Positions 46,021 through 56,737 are shown, counted from the first letter of the stretch. The stretch is 64,000 nt of DNA from Moraxella osloensis (GCF_009867135.1 NZ_CP047226.1:1364001-1428000), one strand, 5' to 3'. The notes: generated by a model not told the origin, from the sequence alone. Translations and numbers: made by a program.

Positions 46021-47076
46021 ATGCGTAAAATTATTCATATCGATATGGATGCGTTCTTTGCCAGTGTTGAGCAACGGGATAATCCTAATCTACAAGGTAA
46101 ACCATTGGTGGTTGGCGGTGATCCCAATGGGCGCGGTGTCGTCGCAGCAGCAAGTTATGAGATACGCAAGTTTGGTGTGCATTCTGCCATGTCATGCTAT
46201 CGAGCCCGTCAACTGTGTCCCCAAGCAATTTTTGTCAAACCACGCTTTGAGGTGTATCGTGAAGTTAGTGAGCAAATTCGTACCATCATGCACCAATATA
46301 CGCCACTGGTCGAACCTTTATCACTGGATGAGGCGTATCTGGATGTGACCGATAGCCAGTATGAAAAAAATTCTGCGACACTAATCGCCAATCGCATTCG
46401 CCAACAGATTTTGCGACAAACACAACTGACCGCTTCAGCCGGGGTATCTTATAACAAAATGCTTGCTAAAATCGCGTCAGATTTAAATAAACCCAACGGT
46501 ATTGCGGTTATCACACCTGAGCAAGGATTGGACTTTATCGCCAATTTACCGGTAAAAAAATTTCACGGGATTGGCAAAGCCACCGTCAAAATGTTGCATG
46601 ACATGGGTATATTTACAGGATTGGATTTACGCAATACGCCAGCGGACGTATTAAAACAACGCTTTGGCAAACGGGGTGATTTCTTTCACCAGATTGCCCA
46701 CGGTATTGATAATCGAGAGGTTAAAGCTGAGCGCAAACATAAATCTGTCGGTTCTGAGACAACGTTTTTACAAAATACCATAGATGATAAAGTCATTGTG
46801 GCTGCCCTATATCACGAAAATAGCCAAGCGTTTAAAGATTTACAAAAAAAGCAGCGCTACGCTCGCACCATCACCATTAAAATCAAATACAGCGATTTTA
46901 GTGTGATTACCCGCTCTCATAGTATTTCCTCCCACTTTGAACAAGAATCTGATGCCCATTATTGGATTCAATGGCTATACGAGCATACCCCAAAACTTTT
47001 ACCCGTACGTTTGGTTGGGGTGACTTATTCAAATTTGCTGCAAGCTAAAGCCTCGCCACAGATGTCATTACTTTAA
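46021..47076 (+). CDS. dinB: DNA polymerase IV
   Basis: 351 residues, Y-family. Catalytic acids in IHIDMDAFFASVEQ (residues 5-18) and LSLDEAYLDV near 103; thumb HhH elements in KKFHGIGKATVKMLHDMGI; little-finger domain after 230. The C-terminal pentapeptide QMSLL looks like a beta-clamp binding motif. Translesion polymerase. I see no clear SOS box in the 140 bases before the start. Confidence 0.93.
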   Translation: MRKIIHIDMDAFFASVEQRDNPNLQGKPLVVGGDPNGRGVVAAASYEIRKFGVHSAMSCYRARQLCPQAIFVKPRFEVYREVSEQIRTIMHQYTPLVEPLSLDEAYLDVTDSQYEKNSATLIANRIRQQILRQTQLTASAGVSYNKMLAKIASDLNKPNGIAVITPEQGLDFIANLPVKKFHGIGKATVKMLHDMGIFTGLDLRNTPADVLKQRFGKRGDFFHQIAHGIDNREVKAERKHKSVGSETTFLQNTIDDKVIVAALYHENSQAFKDLQKKQRYARTITIKIKYSDFSVITRSHSISSHFEQESDAHYWIQWLYEHTPKLLPVRLVGVTYSNLLQAKASPQMSLL

Positions 47077-47153
47077 ACCACTAAAAGCCAAATTTTGCCA
47101 ATATATTTTTGTATTTGAACGTTTAAATAATTTTTATATAAAACCCAACAACA

Positions 47154-47186
47154 GCAAAACCCTGCTATTTTGCAGGGTCTTACTTT
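47154..47186. terminator. Terminator-like hairpin between dinB and acnB
   Basis: ACCCTGC-TATTT-TGCAGGGT with moderate A/T tracts on both sides, lying between two converging genes. Confidence 0.6.
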
Positions 47187-47260
47187 ATTGTTATCCTACT
47201 TAATTAATAGCTATTCTACTTAATTAAAATTAGATGAGCCTAAGTTTAATCTAACGATTG

Positions 47261-49861
47261 TTAGGTAAGCTGTGCCACGTTAATTTTGTTTGCTTCTTCA
47301 GTATACTCGCTCATACGGTCGAAGTTTAAGTATTTGTAGATATCAGCTGACATGCTGTTGAGCTTACCGGCATATTGTTGGTATTCTTCGTTGGTAGGAA
47401 GTCTACCAAGTACCGCAGCCACCGACGCCAACTCGGCAGAAGCCAAGTACACGTTGGCACCTTGACCTAAACGGTTCGGGAAGTTACGTGTAGAAGTTGA
47501 TACGGCGGTTGATTTTGGTGCGATACGCGCTTGGTTACCCATACACAGTGAACAACCCGGCATTTCAGTCCGTGCGCCCGCTTGTGCATAGACATTGTAT
47601 AGACCTTCATCCATCAATTGGCGTGCATCCATTTTAGTGGGTGGTGCAATCCATAGACGCGTGGTCAAGCTACCAGCAGGTACTTCTTTGAGCAACGCGC
47701 CCGCTGCACGGAAGTGACCGATGTTGGTCATACATGAACCAATGAATACTTCATCAATCTTGTCGCCAGCAACGTCTGCCAAAGTTTTGGCATCATCTGG
47801 GTCGTTTGGACAGCAAAGAATCGGTTCTTTGATGGCGCTCATATCGATAGTGATGTCAGCGGCATATTCTGCGTCTGCATCAGCACGTAATAATGTGGGG
47901 TTGGCAAGCCAGCTTTCCATGCCTTTGATACGTCGTGCAATGGTACGGGCATCGCCATAACCTTCAGAAATCATCCATTTGAGTAGGGTGATGTTTGATG
48001 TTAGGTATTCTTTTACTGATTCTTCAGACAAGGTAATAGTACAACCTGCGGCTGAACGTTCGGCAGAGGCATCTGACAATTCGAATGCTTGTTCAACGGT
48101 TAAGTCTTCTAAACCTTCGATTTCTAGGATACGGCCGTTAAATACGTTTTTCTTACCGGCTTTTTCAACGGTCAATAAACCTTCTTTAATGGCTTGGTAA
48201 GGAATCGCATGTACCAAGTCACGCAAGGTGATACCAGGCTGCATTTCACCGACAAAACGTACACGAACTGATTCTGGCATATCTAATGGCATCACACCGG
48301 TCGCTGCAGCAAACGCCACTAGACCTGAACCTGCTGGGAATGAAATACCCATTGGGAAGCGGGTATGTGAGTCACCACCGGTACCAACGGTATCAGGCAA
48401 TAGCATACGGTTTAACCATGAGTGAATAATACCATCGCCTGGACGTAATGATACACCGCCACGGTTCATGATAAAGTCAGGGAGTGTGTGCTGAGTTTCT
48501 ACATCGATTGGTTTTGGATAAGCTGCCGTATGACAGAATGATTGCATGACTAAATCTGCAGAGAAACCTAAACAAGCCAAGTCTTTTAATTCGTCACGGG
48601 TCATAGGGCCTGTGGTATCTTGTGAACCTACGGTGGTCATTTTTGGTTCACAGTACGCACCAGGACGAATACCTTCTACGCCACAAGCTTTACCAACCAT
48701 TTTTTGCGCTAAAGTATAGCCTTTACCAGTGTCAACCGGTTGTTCGGGTTTTGTAAAAATGTCAGACGCGCCCAAACCTAGATATTCACGGGCTTTGTTG
48801 GTTAAGCCACGACCTATGATCAATGGAATACGACCACCGGCACGCACTTCATCAAGCAGCGTTGGTGATTTTAATTCAAAAGTCGCAAGCACTTCGTCAG
48901 AATCATGTTTGGTGATTTTGCCGTCATGTGGGTAGATATCAAATACATCACCCATGTTAAGTTTACTAACATCCACTTCGATAGGTAATGCGCCCGCATC
49001 TTCCATGGTGTTGAAGAAAATCGGTGCGATTTTACCACCCAATACTAGGCCGCCGGCACGTTTGTTTGGCACGCCTTTGATGTCGTCACCCATTAACCAC
49101 AATACCGAGTTGGTCGCTGATTTACGGCTTGAACCGGTACCAACCACATCACCCACGTATGCCAGTGGAATACCGTCTTTTTTCATCTCTTCGATTTGTT
49201 TCATCGGACCAATCACGCCGTCTTGGTCTGGCACAATGCCTTCACGCGCATTTTTTAGCATGGCTAATGCGTGTAGGGGGATGTCTGGGCGTGACCATGC
49301 ATCTTGGGCAGGTGACAAATCATCGGTGTTGGTTTCACCGGTGACTTTGAAGGTTTTGTAAGTGGCTTTTTTTGGCACTTCTGGACGGCTGGTGAACCAT
49401 TCAGCGTTTGCCCAAGATTGTAACACCTCTTTGGCCACTTCATTGCCCGCTTCCGCTTTTTCAGTGACATCATTAAAGGCATCAAATACCAGTAAGGTTT
49501 TTTTCAGCGCGTCGCCCGCAGCTTTCGCCAATTCTTTGTCGTCTAATGCTTGGATTAATGGTTCAACGTTGTAACCGCCTTGCATATGACCCAGTAACTC
49601 AATCGCTTTTAGTTTTGAAATCAGCGGCGAAGTGGTTTCGCCTTTAACGATGGCCGCTAGAAATGCCGCTTTAACATACGCTGCTTGGTCAACCCCAGGT
49701 GGAATACGGTTTTCTAATAAGTCTACAAGTGTCGCTTCTTCACCCGCCGGTGGATTTTTTAATAGTTCAACCAAATCAGCCGTTTGCTGTTCGTTAAGTG
49801 GCTGTGGCACAATACCCTGTGCCGCACGATTTTCGACGTGTTTACGATAGTTCTCTAGCAT
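47261..49861 (-). CDS. acnB: Aconitate hydratase B
   Basis: 866 residues. The AcnB-specific N-terminal HEAT-like domain (residues 1-160) is followed by the swivel domain ([19 protein letters not shown]) and the aconitase core with [4Fe-4S] cysteines in [14 protein letters not shown] near residue 710 and [13 protein letters not shown] near 769-772. TCA-cycle enzyme; E. coli AcnB is also an iron-responsive RNA-binding protein. Single gene. Confidence 0.96.
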   Translation of the reverse strand: MLENYRKHVENRAAQGIVPQPLNEQQTADLVELLKNPPAGEEATLVDLLENRIPPGVDQAAYVKAAFLAAIVKGETTSPLISKLKAIELLGHMQGGYNVEPLIQALDDKELAKAAGDALKKTLLVFDAFNDVTEKAEAGNEVAKEVLQSWANAEWFTSRPEVPKKATYKTFKVTGETNTDDLSPAQDAWSRPDIPLHALAMLKNAREGIVPDQDGVIGPMKQIEEMKKDGIPLAYVGDVVGTGSSRKSATNSVLWLMGDDIKGVPNKRAGGLVLGGKIAPIFFNTMEDAGALPIEVDVSKLNMGDVFDIYPHDGKITKHDSDEVLATFELKSPTLLDEVRAGGRIPLIIGRGLTNKAREYLGLGASDIFTKPEQPVDTGKGYTLAQKMVGKACGVEGIRPGAYCEPKMTTVGSQDTTGPMTRDELKDLACLGFSADLVMQSFCHTAAYPKPIDVETQHTLPDFIMNRGGVSLRPGDGIIHSWLNRMLLPDTVGTGGDSHTRFPMGISFPAGSGLVAFAAATGVMPLDMPESVRVRFVGEMQPGITLRDLVHAIPYQAIKEGLLTVEKAGKKNVFNGRILEIEGLEDLTVEQAFELSDASAERSAAGCTITLSEESVKEYLTSNITLLKWMISEGYGDARTIARRIKGMESWLANPTLLRADADAEYAADITIDMSAIKEPILCCPNDPDDAKTLADVAGDKIDEVFIGSCMTNIGHFRAAGALLKEVPAGSLTTRLWIAPPTKMDARQLMDEGLYNVYAQAGARTEMPGCSLCMGNQARIAPKSTAVSTSTRNFPNRLGQGANVYLASAELASVAAVLGRLPTNEEYQQYAGKLNSMSADIYKYLNFDRMSEYTEEANKINVAQLT

Positions 49862-50251
49862 GAATCGTCCTCATAGTCATGTAAGATTATTGTGTTAACC
49901 ATGCGTCTGAGAGCCCTCTTCACAACACAGTTGAATTTTGAAATGGCTACTAGCCAGCATGGCTTTGGCTAAAAAATTTAACCCTTCTAATATACTTGAA
50001 ATGTGATGAAATGTTAATGAGAAAATACGTTTTTGTTAACATAACCATTATTTTTTAAAGAAATAGCCCAATAATTTTTAATAAATGCGTTTGAGCCGAT
50101 TGTCGCTTTTTTTACTAGGATGAAAAATAACTTTGGCGCTGTACTTTAAACAACAAAGCTTATCCCAAAATAGTTTAAATTCGTCAGCCTAGATTTCTGT
50201 TATAATAACCCCCTAAAATATGCTAAGTGAATTCAAGGATTAATCATAGCA
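49862..50251. promoter_or_regulatory. Divergent region between acnB and lipA
   Basis: 390 bases with no credible ORF. Must hold promoters for both genes. I see AT-rich stretches and no obvious palindromic operator, riboswitch or small RNA. Confidence 0.5.
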
Positions 50252-51340
50252 ATGACCGACACTGTACAAACTTTTGCCCCTTCAACGCCGCACACCGATA
50301 GACCCATCGTTCGTGACAAATCAAATTGCGACAAGCCAAAACGTCCTGAAGTGGGTGAAAAACTACGTGGCCATGATAAAGTTGCCCGTATTCCGATTAA
50401 AATCATTCCAACGGTAGAAACCCCAAAAAAACCTGACTGGATTCGCGTCAAACTGTCATCACCGAGTGAAGTGGCGCGCATCAAGTCAACTTTGCGTGAA
50501 CAAAAGCTGTATACGGTGTGTGAAGAAGCGGCTTGCCCTAACCTACCCCAATGTTTTGGTGATGGCACCGCGACCTTTATGATTATGGGAGATATTTGTA
50601 CCCGTCGCTGCCCATTTTGCGATGTGGCGCATGGTCGCCCCAATGCGCTCGATGAGCTTGAGCCGATTCACACCGCTGAGACTATTGCCGGTCTAGGATT
50701 AAAATATGCGGTGATTACCTCGGTTGACCGAGATGATTTGCGTGACGGCGGCGCGGAACATTTTGCCAATGTCATTAAAGAATCTCGTCAGTTAAGCCCT
50801 AATTGTTTGATTGAGATTTTAGTCCCTGATTTTCGCGGTCGTGAACAAGTGGCACTTGATATCTTAAGTAACACAGCGCCTGACGTATTTAACCACAATA
50901 TCGAAACCGTGCCACGTTTATATAAAGCGTTTCGCCCGGGGTCGGATTATCAGCACTCATTACAGCTGTTAAAAGATTACAAAGCGCGTCGCCCTGATAT
51001 CGTCACCAAATGTGGTTTTATGGTGGGTCTTGGTGAGACCGAAGAAGAGGTTTATGCCTTACTTGATGATTTAAAGGCGCATGATGTCGATTTAATTACC
51101 ATCGGTCAATATTTGCAGCCAAGCAAATCGCACGCCCCAGTTGATAGATTTGTACATCCTGATGAATTCGACCGTTATACTGCACACGGTAAAAAATTGG
51201 GCTTTGCAAATATTTGGGCAGGTCCGATGGTGCGCTCAAGCTATTTTGCCGATCGACAATATTATGGTGAGCCTTGTCCACGTCCTACCCGTGGTGCCAA
51301 TCCGTTATCAGAAGCGGATATGAAAAAATCAGGCTGTTGA
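50252..51340 (+). CDS. lipA: Lipoyl synthase
   Basis: 362 residues. Auxiliary cluster cysteines in [13 protein letters not shown] near residue 91 and radical-SAM cysteines in [10 protein letters not shown] near 117. C-terminal RSSY serine near 330. The N-terminal ~60 residues are an extension relative to E. coli LipA (321 residues). Inserts two sulphurs into octanoyl groups of lipoyl domains. lipB is not adjacent. Confidence 0.96.
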   Translation: MTDTVQTFAPSTPHTDRPIVRDKSNCDKPKRPEVGEKLRGHDKVARIPIKIIPTVETPKKPDWIRVKLSSPSEVARIKSTLREQKLYTVCEEAACPNLPQCFGDGTATFMIMGDICTRRCPFCDVAHGRPNALDELEPIHTAETIAGLGLKYAVITSVDRDDLRDGGAEHFANVIKESRQLSPNCLIEILVPDFRGREQVALDILSNTAPDVFNHNIETVPRLYKAFRPGSDYQHSLQLLKDYKARRPDIVTKCGFMVGLGETEEEVYALLDDLKAHDVDLITIGQYLQPSKSHAPVDRFVHPDEFDRYTAHGKKLGFANIWAGPMVRSSYFADRQYYGEPCPRPTRGANPLSEADMKKSGC

Positions 51341-51362
51341 TTTGTGAATTTGTGCGTTGATT

Positions 51363-51392
51363 TAAAGCCGTCATTAGACGGCTTTTTTATGC
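51363..51392 (+). terminator. Intrinsic terminator of lipA
   Basis: AAAGCCGTC-ATTA-GACGGCTTTTTTAT, 22 bases after the stop codon. Confidence 0.88.
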
Positions 51393-51430
51393 TACCCTAA
51401 TCATAAAATAACACTCACAGGAAATTTGAT

Positions 51431-52318
51431 ATGAATAACAACTACACATTTTATCTGCCTAAAGTGACGCCGGTTGCCACCTTGCTAATCGTACATGGCA
51501 TGGCAGAACACCAAGGGCGCTACCAACCTTTTGCGCAATTTTTGGCAAACCATGATATTGCGGTGTTGACGTTTGACCATTTAGGCCATGGACAGCAAGC
51601 CTATGACAATGGTTGCTTAGGCTATATGGGTAACCCCAATCCTGCTGAGTTGATGATTGACCATGTGATGGCGCATGCAGAGTTAATCGCTGAAAAATAT
51701 CCCGACCTCCCCCATTTTATCTTGGGTCACAGTATGGGGTCATTTATCGTTCGCTGTATTTTGCAGCGCTATGGTGAGCGATTTGCGGGCGCAATAATTA
51801 TGGGCACCTCAGATTTTAATCCGTTAGCAAACTTGTTTGTGCCTGTAACTAAAAACCTTAATCACTTTACCACGCGCCGCACCAATCCAGTATTGGATAA
51901 GATTTTAAACCAATTTAATAACCTACCCTTTAGAAAAGAACCCGATTTACAAGGATTTAATTGGCTCAATTCAGACCCTAAGCAAGTAAAAACCTACCTT
52001 GATGACAAGCTTTGCGGCTTTCAGTTTACCAACAATGGCTATTTTGCGCTCATGTCGTTGATGCAAGCAGGCACCAATAAGCATTGGTATCAACAAGTAC
52101 CCCGAACGTTACCGCTGCTATTTGTCAGCGGAAAAGATGACCCTGTTGGGCAGATGGGAAAAGGGATTGCGCGTATTGTTAAACTTTTGCAACAAAACAA
52201 TTTTGCCACGGTTAGCATACAGCAATATGAAGCGATGCGCCATGAAATCTTGCTAGAGCCTAATCACCAACAAGTGTATGATGATATTTTGGCTTGGCTC
52301 ACTCACCATATTAATTAG
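51431..52318 (+). CDS. Alpha/beta hydrolase, monoacylglycerol-lipase-like (Hydrolase_4)
   Basis: 295 residues. Oxyanion-hole motif LIVHGMAEHQGRY near residue 18, nucleophile elbow ILGHSMGSFI near residue 95 (Ser), Asp in SGKDDPVGQMGKG near 238 and His in MRHEILLE near 272. Cytosolic by sequence. Lysophospholipase or monoglyceride lipase activity is usual for such proteins; not certain. Confidence 0.85.
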   Translation: MNNNYTFYLPKVTPVATLLIVHGMAEHQGRYQPFAQFLANHDIAVLTFDHLGHGQQAYDNGCLGYMGNPNPAELMIDHVMAHAELIAEKYPDLPHFILGHSMGSFIVRCILQRYGERFAGAIIMGTSDFNPLANLFVPVTKNLNHFTTRRTNPVLDKILNQFNNLPFRKEPDLQGFNWLNSDPKQVKTYLDDKLCGFQFTNNGYFALMSLMQAGTNKHWYQQVPRTLPLLFVSGKDDPVGQMGKGIARIVKLLQQNNFATVSIQQYEAMRHEILLEPNHQQVYDDILAWLTHHIN

Positions 52319-52514
52319 CTTAAAATCCCTGAGTCTTACTAATGAGTCTGACTGGTGAGTGTTTAAGCAGCGTTTTATAACTGTCATGATGAATAGACTA
52401 TTAGCCTCGTTTTGACACGCCCGTTGCTTGTTAGAAATATCGATATGATGTATTGAAAGATTTGAAAAAACAACCATTTAATCTAAAGTTATTCATGCAG
52501 TTAAGTTATAGGAA

Positions 52515-52949
52515 ATGTCATTGAGTACAACTGATAAAATTAAAGTGCGTTTAGATAAATGGCTCTGGGCAGCAAGGTTTTATAAAACTCGCACCCTAGC
52601 GAAGGAAGCGATTGAATCGGGACGGGTCCACCATTTTGGCAATCGCGTGAAGGTGAGTAAAGAAATAGCGGTGGGCGATGAATTGACGATTCGTCAAGGG
52701 GCAGCCAATCATTACACCCAAAAGACGGTCACGGTGCTGGTGCTGTCTGAAGTGCGTGGCAATGCCACTGCCGCCAGTGTGCTTTATCAAGAGACCGATG
52801 CCAGTATCAGTCAACGAGAATTTTTCACCGAACAAAAAAAACTTGCTAACCTTGCCCGCCCCGATCATCGCCCAAATAAAAAACAGCGTCGTCAGCTAAG
52901 CCGTTTTAGGGATATTAACCATTTTGGCAGTGATGAAGAAGGTTTTTAG
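52515..52949 (+). CDS. hslR: Hsp15-like RNA-binding S4 protein
   Basis: 144 residues. S4 domain at residues 10-65: VRLDKWLWAARFYKTRTLAKEAIESG then RVHHFGNRVKVSKEIAVGDEL, followed by a Lys/Arg-rich C-terminus. Hsp15 binds stalled 50S subunits carrying free peptidyl-tRNA. Single gene between the hydrolase and murB. Confidence 0.9.
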   Translation: MSLSTTDKIKVRLDKWLWAARFYKTRTLAKEAIESGRVHHFGNRVKVSKEIAVGDELTIRQGAANHYTQKTVTVLVLSEVRGNATAASVLYQETDASISQREFFTEQKKLANLARPDHRPNKKQRRQLSRFRDINHFGSDEEGF

Positions 52950-53075
52950 GTGGCTGTCATGGGGTCATAAAAATCGCAATTTTCCCTTTGAGATTTCGTT
53001 ATAATAAGCACTTTATCATTGCACTAGTCATTGCACTGGCGATGAGCAACTCTGCCGATTATTAACGATATTTTT

Positions 53076-54185
53076 ATGACCAATCTTTTTGAACCTAACC
53101 CTGTGCAGGCTAATGCTAGCTATGTGGATATTAGCGCATACAATACCATGGCATTAGCCTGCCAAGCCAAACAATTCATTCGCCTAACTGACTTATCTGA
53201 TATTGAGCCCACTTTTAAGCAACTGGCAGCCCATCAACAAGCGTTTGTTGTGCTATCCAATGGCAGTAATATCATTTTGCCCGAAGTATTGGACGCGTTT
53301 GTCGTGTCACCCACTCTTAAAGGTAAAACTATCCTGTCTGAAGATAGCCAGACAATAACGCTTGAGGTGATGGCTGGCGAGGATTGGCATACGCTCGTGC
53401 TAGACACGGTCCATCAAGGTTGGTATGGACTGGAAAATTTGGCGTTAATCCCAAGCTGGGTCGGTGGTAGTCCCGTACAAAACATCGGTGCGTATGGGGT
53501 ACAAGCTGAAGATGTGATAGACAGTGTAAAAGCGTTTCATATACCGAGTTTAACGTGGCATCATCTAAGCAACGCTGATTGCCAGTTTAGCTACCGTGAC
53601 AGCCTGTTTAAACAGCAAGTAGGACAGTGGCTCATTACCAGCGTCATTTTTACCCTCAGCAAAACCGCCAAACCCAATATCCAGTATGGGGATGTGGCAA
53701 AAGTTGCACAGCATTATGCGAGCCAAGCGGGTCGCGATGAAGTCACACCCGTGGATACCATGAATGCTATCATCGACATTCGTCAAAGTAAACTGCCCGA
53801 TACCAACGACTTGCCCAATTGTGGCAGCTTTTTTAAAAATCCCATCGTCGCCAAATCTCAAGTTGACCAGTTACTACAGAGCTATCCCAATCTGGTGCAT
53901 TATCCTGTCAAAGATGCCGAAGGCAATTTGACTGATTACTACAAAGTTGCAGCGGGCTGGCTTATTGACCAATCAGGGCTTAAAGGTAAAGGCATTGCAC
54001 CGATTTTAACGCATGTAAAACAAGCCCTAGTATTGACTAACCACGCGCCAAAAGTTGCAACGCAACGTGATGTTGCCAAAACTATGCAATTTATACAGGA
54101 GACTGTACGGGATAAATTTGGGATAAAATTGGAAGCTGAACCGGTTTGGATTGAATCTGATGGTAGCATTCGCCAAGCTCATTAA
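53076..54185 (+). CDS. murB: UDP-N-acetylenolpyruvoylglucosamine reductase
   Basis: 369 residues, type I MurB. FAD-domain VLSNGSNIILPE, the substrate/cofactor loop GLENLALIPSWVGGSPVQNIGAYGVQ (in parts), YRDSLFK with its Tyr/Arg, the catalytic Ser in NCGSFFKNP and a C-terminal PVWIESDGSI. Reduces enolpyruvyl-UDP-GlcNAc to UDP-MurNAc. Its last 26 bases overlap the next gene in another frame, so translation is probably coupled. Confidence 0.95.
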   Translation: MTNLFEPNPVQANASYVDISAYNTMALACQAKQFIRLTDLSDIEPTFKQLAAHQQAFVVLSNGSNIILPEVLDAFVVSPTLKGKTILSEDSQTITLEVMAGEDWHTLVLDTVHQGWYGLENLALIPSWVGGSPVQNIGAYGVQAEDVIDSVKAFHIPSLTWHHLSNADCQFSYRDSLFKQQVGQWLITSVIFTLSKTAKPNIQYGDVAKVAQHYASQAGRDEVTPVDTMNAIIDIRQSKLPDTNDLPNCGSFFKNPIVAKSQVDQLLQSYPNLVHYPVKDAEGNLTDYYKVAAGWLIDQSGLKGKGIAPILTHVKQALVLTNHAPKVATQRDVAKTMQFIQETVRDKFGIKLEAEPVWIESDGSIRQAH

Positions 54186-54837
54186 TTGCCTTGAGCGATT
54201 TTTTTCAATCATCAAACGGATTTTGACCGTTGTTGTATTGGTGGGGTGTTTAATCACACTCAGTTTTTTTACACCCCTGTTTTCTACCATGGTATTGTTT
54301 ATCTTAGATTGTTATCGCCTGCCAGAATCGGCGGTAAGCGTCAATCCTGCAACGGCGATTGTGGTGTTAGGTGGCGGATTAACCAATGACCAGCAAAATG
54401 AGATTGTGATTAACCAATTTACAGAAAGTCGATTGATTAAAGCCAGCCAAGTATATCAGCAGACTGGCTTACCCATCATCGTCAGTGGCAAGGAGGCGCC
54501 ATGGATGGCAAAATGGCTGCAAAAAAAGGGCTTGATGTGGGTCGTGGCAGAAAAAAACAGCTTTAACACCTGTCAAAATGCCAAATATACCGCAGAAATG
54601 GTCAATGTCAAACAGGTGATTTTGGTAACAGACGCTTATCACATGAACCGCTCAAGACGGCAGTTTACCATCAATGGCGTGGCTACTGTCCCAAGTATCG
54701 CCCCATTACCAAAGGCAAATGATTGGCAGCATTTTGATCAGAACCTGCAGCACTCAAGACGTGCCTTGTATGAATTGTTGGCATTTGCTCGCGATCTTGT
54801 CAAACCCCAATACGACTGCCAACCGACCAATAAATGA
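54160..54837 (+). CDS. YdcF/ElyC-like DUF218 membrane protein
   Basis: 225 residues from ATG 54160 (a TTG at 54151 is also possible). Membrane segment at about residues 20-50 (ILTVVVLVGCLITLSFF), then a DUF218 domain: AIVVLGGGLTND, LPIIVSGKEAPWMAKWL, ENSFNTCQNAKYTAEM-like element and LVTDAYHMNRSRRQF. ElyC-type proteins act in envelope/lipid-carrier homeostasis, which fits the coupling to murB. Convergent with the rhodanese-like gene, one base apart. Confidence 0.85.
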   Translation: MVAFAKLINCLERFFSIIKRILTVVVLVGCLITLSFFTPLFSTMVLFILDCYRLPESAVSVNPATAIVVLGGGLTNDQQNEIVINQFTESRLIKASQVYQQTGLPIIVSGKEAPWMAKWLQKKGLMWVVAEKNSFNTCQNAKYTAEMVNVKQVILVTDAYHMNRSRRQFTINGVATVPSIAPLPKANDWQHFDQNLQHSRRALYELLAFARDLVKPQYDCQPTNK

Positions 54838-54838
54838 G

Positions 54839-55174
54839 TTATTTTTGAATCTCTACATTGGTGTAGCCAGCTGACTGTAAGGCAGATTTGGCTTGTTGGG
54901 CACGACCACCACCACGGCTATATACTTTAATGGTATCTGATTTGGCAATGCCTTGCGCGGTTATTTTGGCAAGTAATTCATTGTGTGGAATATTAATGGC
55001 ACCTGCGGGATGATTCACAGAATACTCCTCTGGGGTACGCACATCAATGAGCACCGTCGCCGCGTTTGCTGTTGGCATCAATAACGCACCAACCATAACA
55101 GCCGCGCTTAGGGCAAGCAACTGTTTTTTTGAAAGTTTAAGGGAAGGCTTAAAGATTTTAGGCATCAACATCAT
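54839..55174 (-). CDS. Periplasmic rhodanese-like protein, active-site Cys replaced by Ser
   Basis: 111 residues. Signal peptide (to about residue 38, MPTANA-A) and one rhodanese domain: VLIDVRTPEEYSVNHPAGAINIPHNEL. The active loop reads YSRGGGRAQQA, where the family has Y-C-x-x-G-x-R. Sulphur transfer is thus unlikely; the fold and phosphate-type loop are kept. It resembles PspE in size and location. One base from the ydcF-like stop. Confidence 0.83.
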   Translation of the reverse strand: MMLMPKIFKPSLKLSKKQLLALSAAVMVGALLMPTANAATVLIDVRTPEEYSVNHPAGAINIPHNELLAKITAQGIAKSDTIKVYSRGGGRAQQAKSALQSAGYTNVEIQK

Positions 55175-55452
55175 AATTTCCTTGTAGAATTTTGAGTTTT
55201 AAAACCAAGTTAAACCTCAATGTTTAACCCACTATCATTATAACATTCATTGTTCGCACTCAAATCACTGAGTTGCTTTGATTTGCAACCCATGTGTTTT
55301 TTTTGTAAGCATACCAAAGGCTATTTGATTGCTGCTATTTAATTGCTACAGCAACACTGCGACATTTTGCCGCATTTATTTATGCCAAAATAAGCGTATA
55401 ATGGTTTTTTAAACTTAATTCGTTTGTTTACGCCAAGTAATGGGGATGCGCG

Positions 55453-55683
55453 ATGCAAAGCATGTATTTTTTAATTCCTATTAGTTTAGTGCTATTTGTA
55501 TTGGGTATTTTTGCCATTTATTACGCAATCAAATCACGCCAATTTGACGATTTGGACAATGAATCTCAGCGGGTCATTTTGGATGACAGACAATTTCGCC
55601 GCGAACAATTGGGGCAACATCCCGTCAAGCCTTCATCTTCTCATCCCCCAAAAATACAAGACCCTACTGACGAGCAAAAATAA
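55453..55683 (+). CDS. ccoS: CcoS-like cbb3-oxidase maturation protein
   Basis: 76 residues. One N-terminal membrane helix (YFLIPISLVLFVLGIFAIYYAI) followed by KSRQFDDLDNESQRVILDD, the typical CcoS signature. Needed for cofactor insertion in cbb3 cytochrome c oxidase. The next gene is a SafE-like protein, the usual partner after ccoNOQPGHIS. The oxidase genes themselves are not in this window. Confidence 0.88.
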   Translation: MQSMYFLIPISLVLFVLGIFAIYYAIKSRQFDDLDNESQRVILDDRQFRREQLGQHPVKPSSSHPPKIQDPTDEQK

Positions 55684-55774
55684 CGCGTTGGCGTTATCTT
55701 TCTTCCTGCTGATTTGTTTCTATTGATTTGTTTACTTTCTTTTGAAAAATTTTTAGACTTTTTTGGAGCATTTT

Positions 55775-56713
55775 ATGACCTGGGCATTATTTTTGGCAGC
55801 GTTTAGCATGGGATTGTTTGGCTCACCGCACTGTCTGGGGATGTGCGGTGGCATTGTGACGGCGTTTGGGCTATCTATGCAGCATGTATCGGACAGCAAA
55901 AAAAATGGCTTGATTTTGACTTATCATTTCGGACGCCTCATCAGTTATTCCTTGCTTGGATTGATTGCAAGTTTTGTTGGGGTGGCAATCTTTCAGTCCA
56001 TTATGAGTAACAGTGCGCCAAGAATTGTACTGGGTGCGGTATTGGTGTTGATTGGGCTTGCCATGCTTGGGTTACCGCTGTTTAATCAGTTAGAAAAGTT
56101 CGGAATGCGCTTTTGGCAATCGCTTGCCCCGCTACGCAAAAAAGTTTTTCCAATTGATAGCTTTGGTAAAGCGTTGGTTGCTGGCTTGCTTTGGGGATTT
56201 TTGCCGTGTGGATTGGTGTATGGTGCGCTCATGATGGCGATTGCTGGCAACGACATCGCTACAGGGGCGGCTCTGATGTTTGTATTTGGACTAGGTACCA
56301 TGCCAATGCTAATTGCCACGCAAAAAACTGTGGGGATGCTACAGTCGAGTATTAAAAATTTTCGCCTTCGCCAAATTAATGGGGTCATTATGATGTTGTC
56401 TGGGCTTGCGGTGATTTTTATTCCGATGATGATGCACCATAATCATAGCCAAGGTTCACATAGTCAAAGTTCACACAGTCATGCCAGTCATAGCATGAAT
56501 GAGACGAGTATGCACCATGATATGGCGACGATGAATCATTCTGCGTCTAATCCTGCTTCTGTGACAGCTTCGACTACTATGCCTATGAATCATAATATAA
56601 GTGATGATATGATCCATAACATAAAGCATGACATGCACAATATGCAGGATATGAAAGATAAGCACCATGAGATAGCGATGCCTGCCAGTACCAGTAACAG
56701 TCATAATCACTAG
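55775..56713 (+). CDS. SafE/TauE-like membrane protein with His/Met-rich tail
   Basis: 312 residues from ATG 55775 (TTGGAG SD; a TTG at 55763 is the alternative start). Six membrane helices (residues 1-212) starting ALFLAAFSMGLFGSPHCLGMCGG, with the Cys/Met motif of the cytochrome-biogenesis SafE/CcoH-linked group. After residue ~212 an ~100-residue tail is very rich in His, Met, Ser and Asn, such as MMHHNHSQGSHSQSSHSHAS. This is probably a copper- or metal-binding extension. Location after ccoS suggests copper supply to cbb3 oxidase. Confidence 0.8.
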   Translation: MTWALFLAAFSMGLFGSPHCLGMCGGIVTAFGLSMQHVSDSKKNGLILTYHFGRLISYSLLGLIASFVGVAIFQSIMSNSAPRIVLGAVLVLIGLAMLGLPLFNQLEKFGMRFWQSLAPLRKKVFPIDSFGKALVAGLLWGFLPCGLVYGALMMAIAGNDIATGAALMFVFGLGTMPMLIATQKTVGMLQSSIKNFRLRQINGVIMMLSGLAVIFIPMMMHHNHSQGSHSQSSHSHASHSMNETSMHHDMATMNHSASNPASVTASTTMPMNHNISDDMIHNIKHDMHNMQDMKDKHHEIAMPASTSNSHNH

Positions 56714-56737
56714 TCACTAATCATTCATTTATATTGC

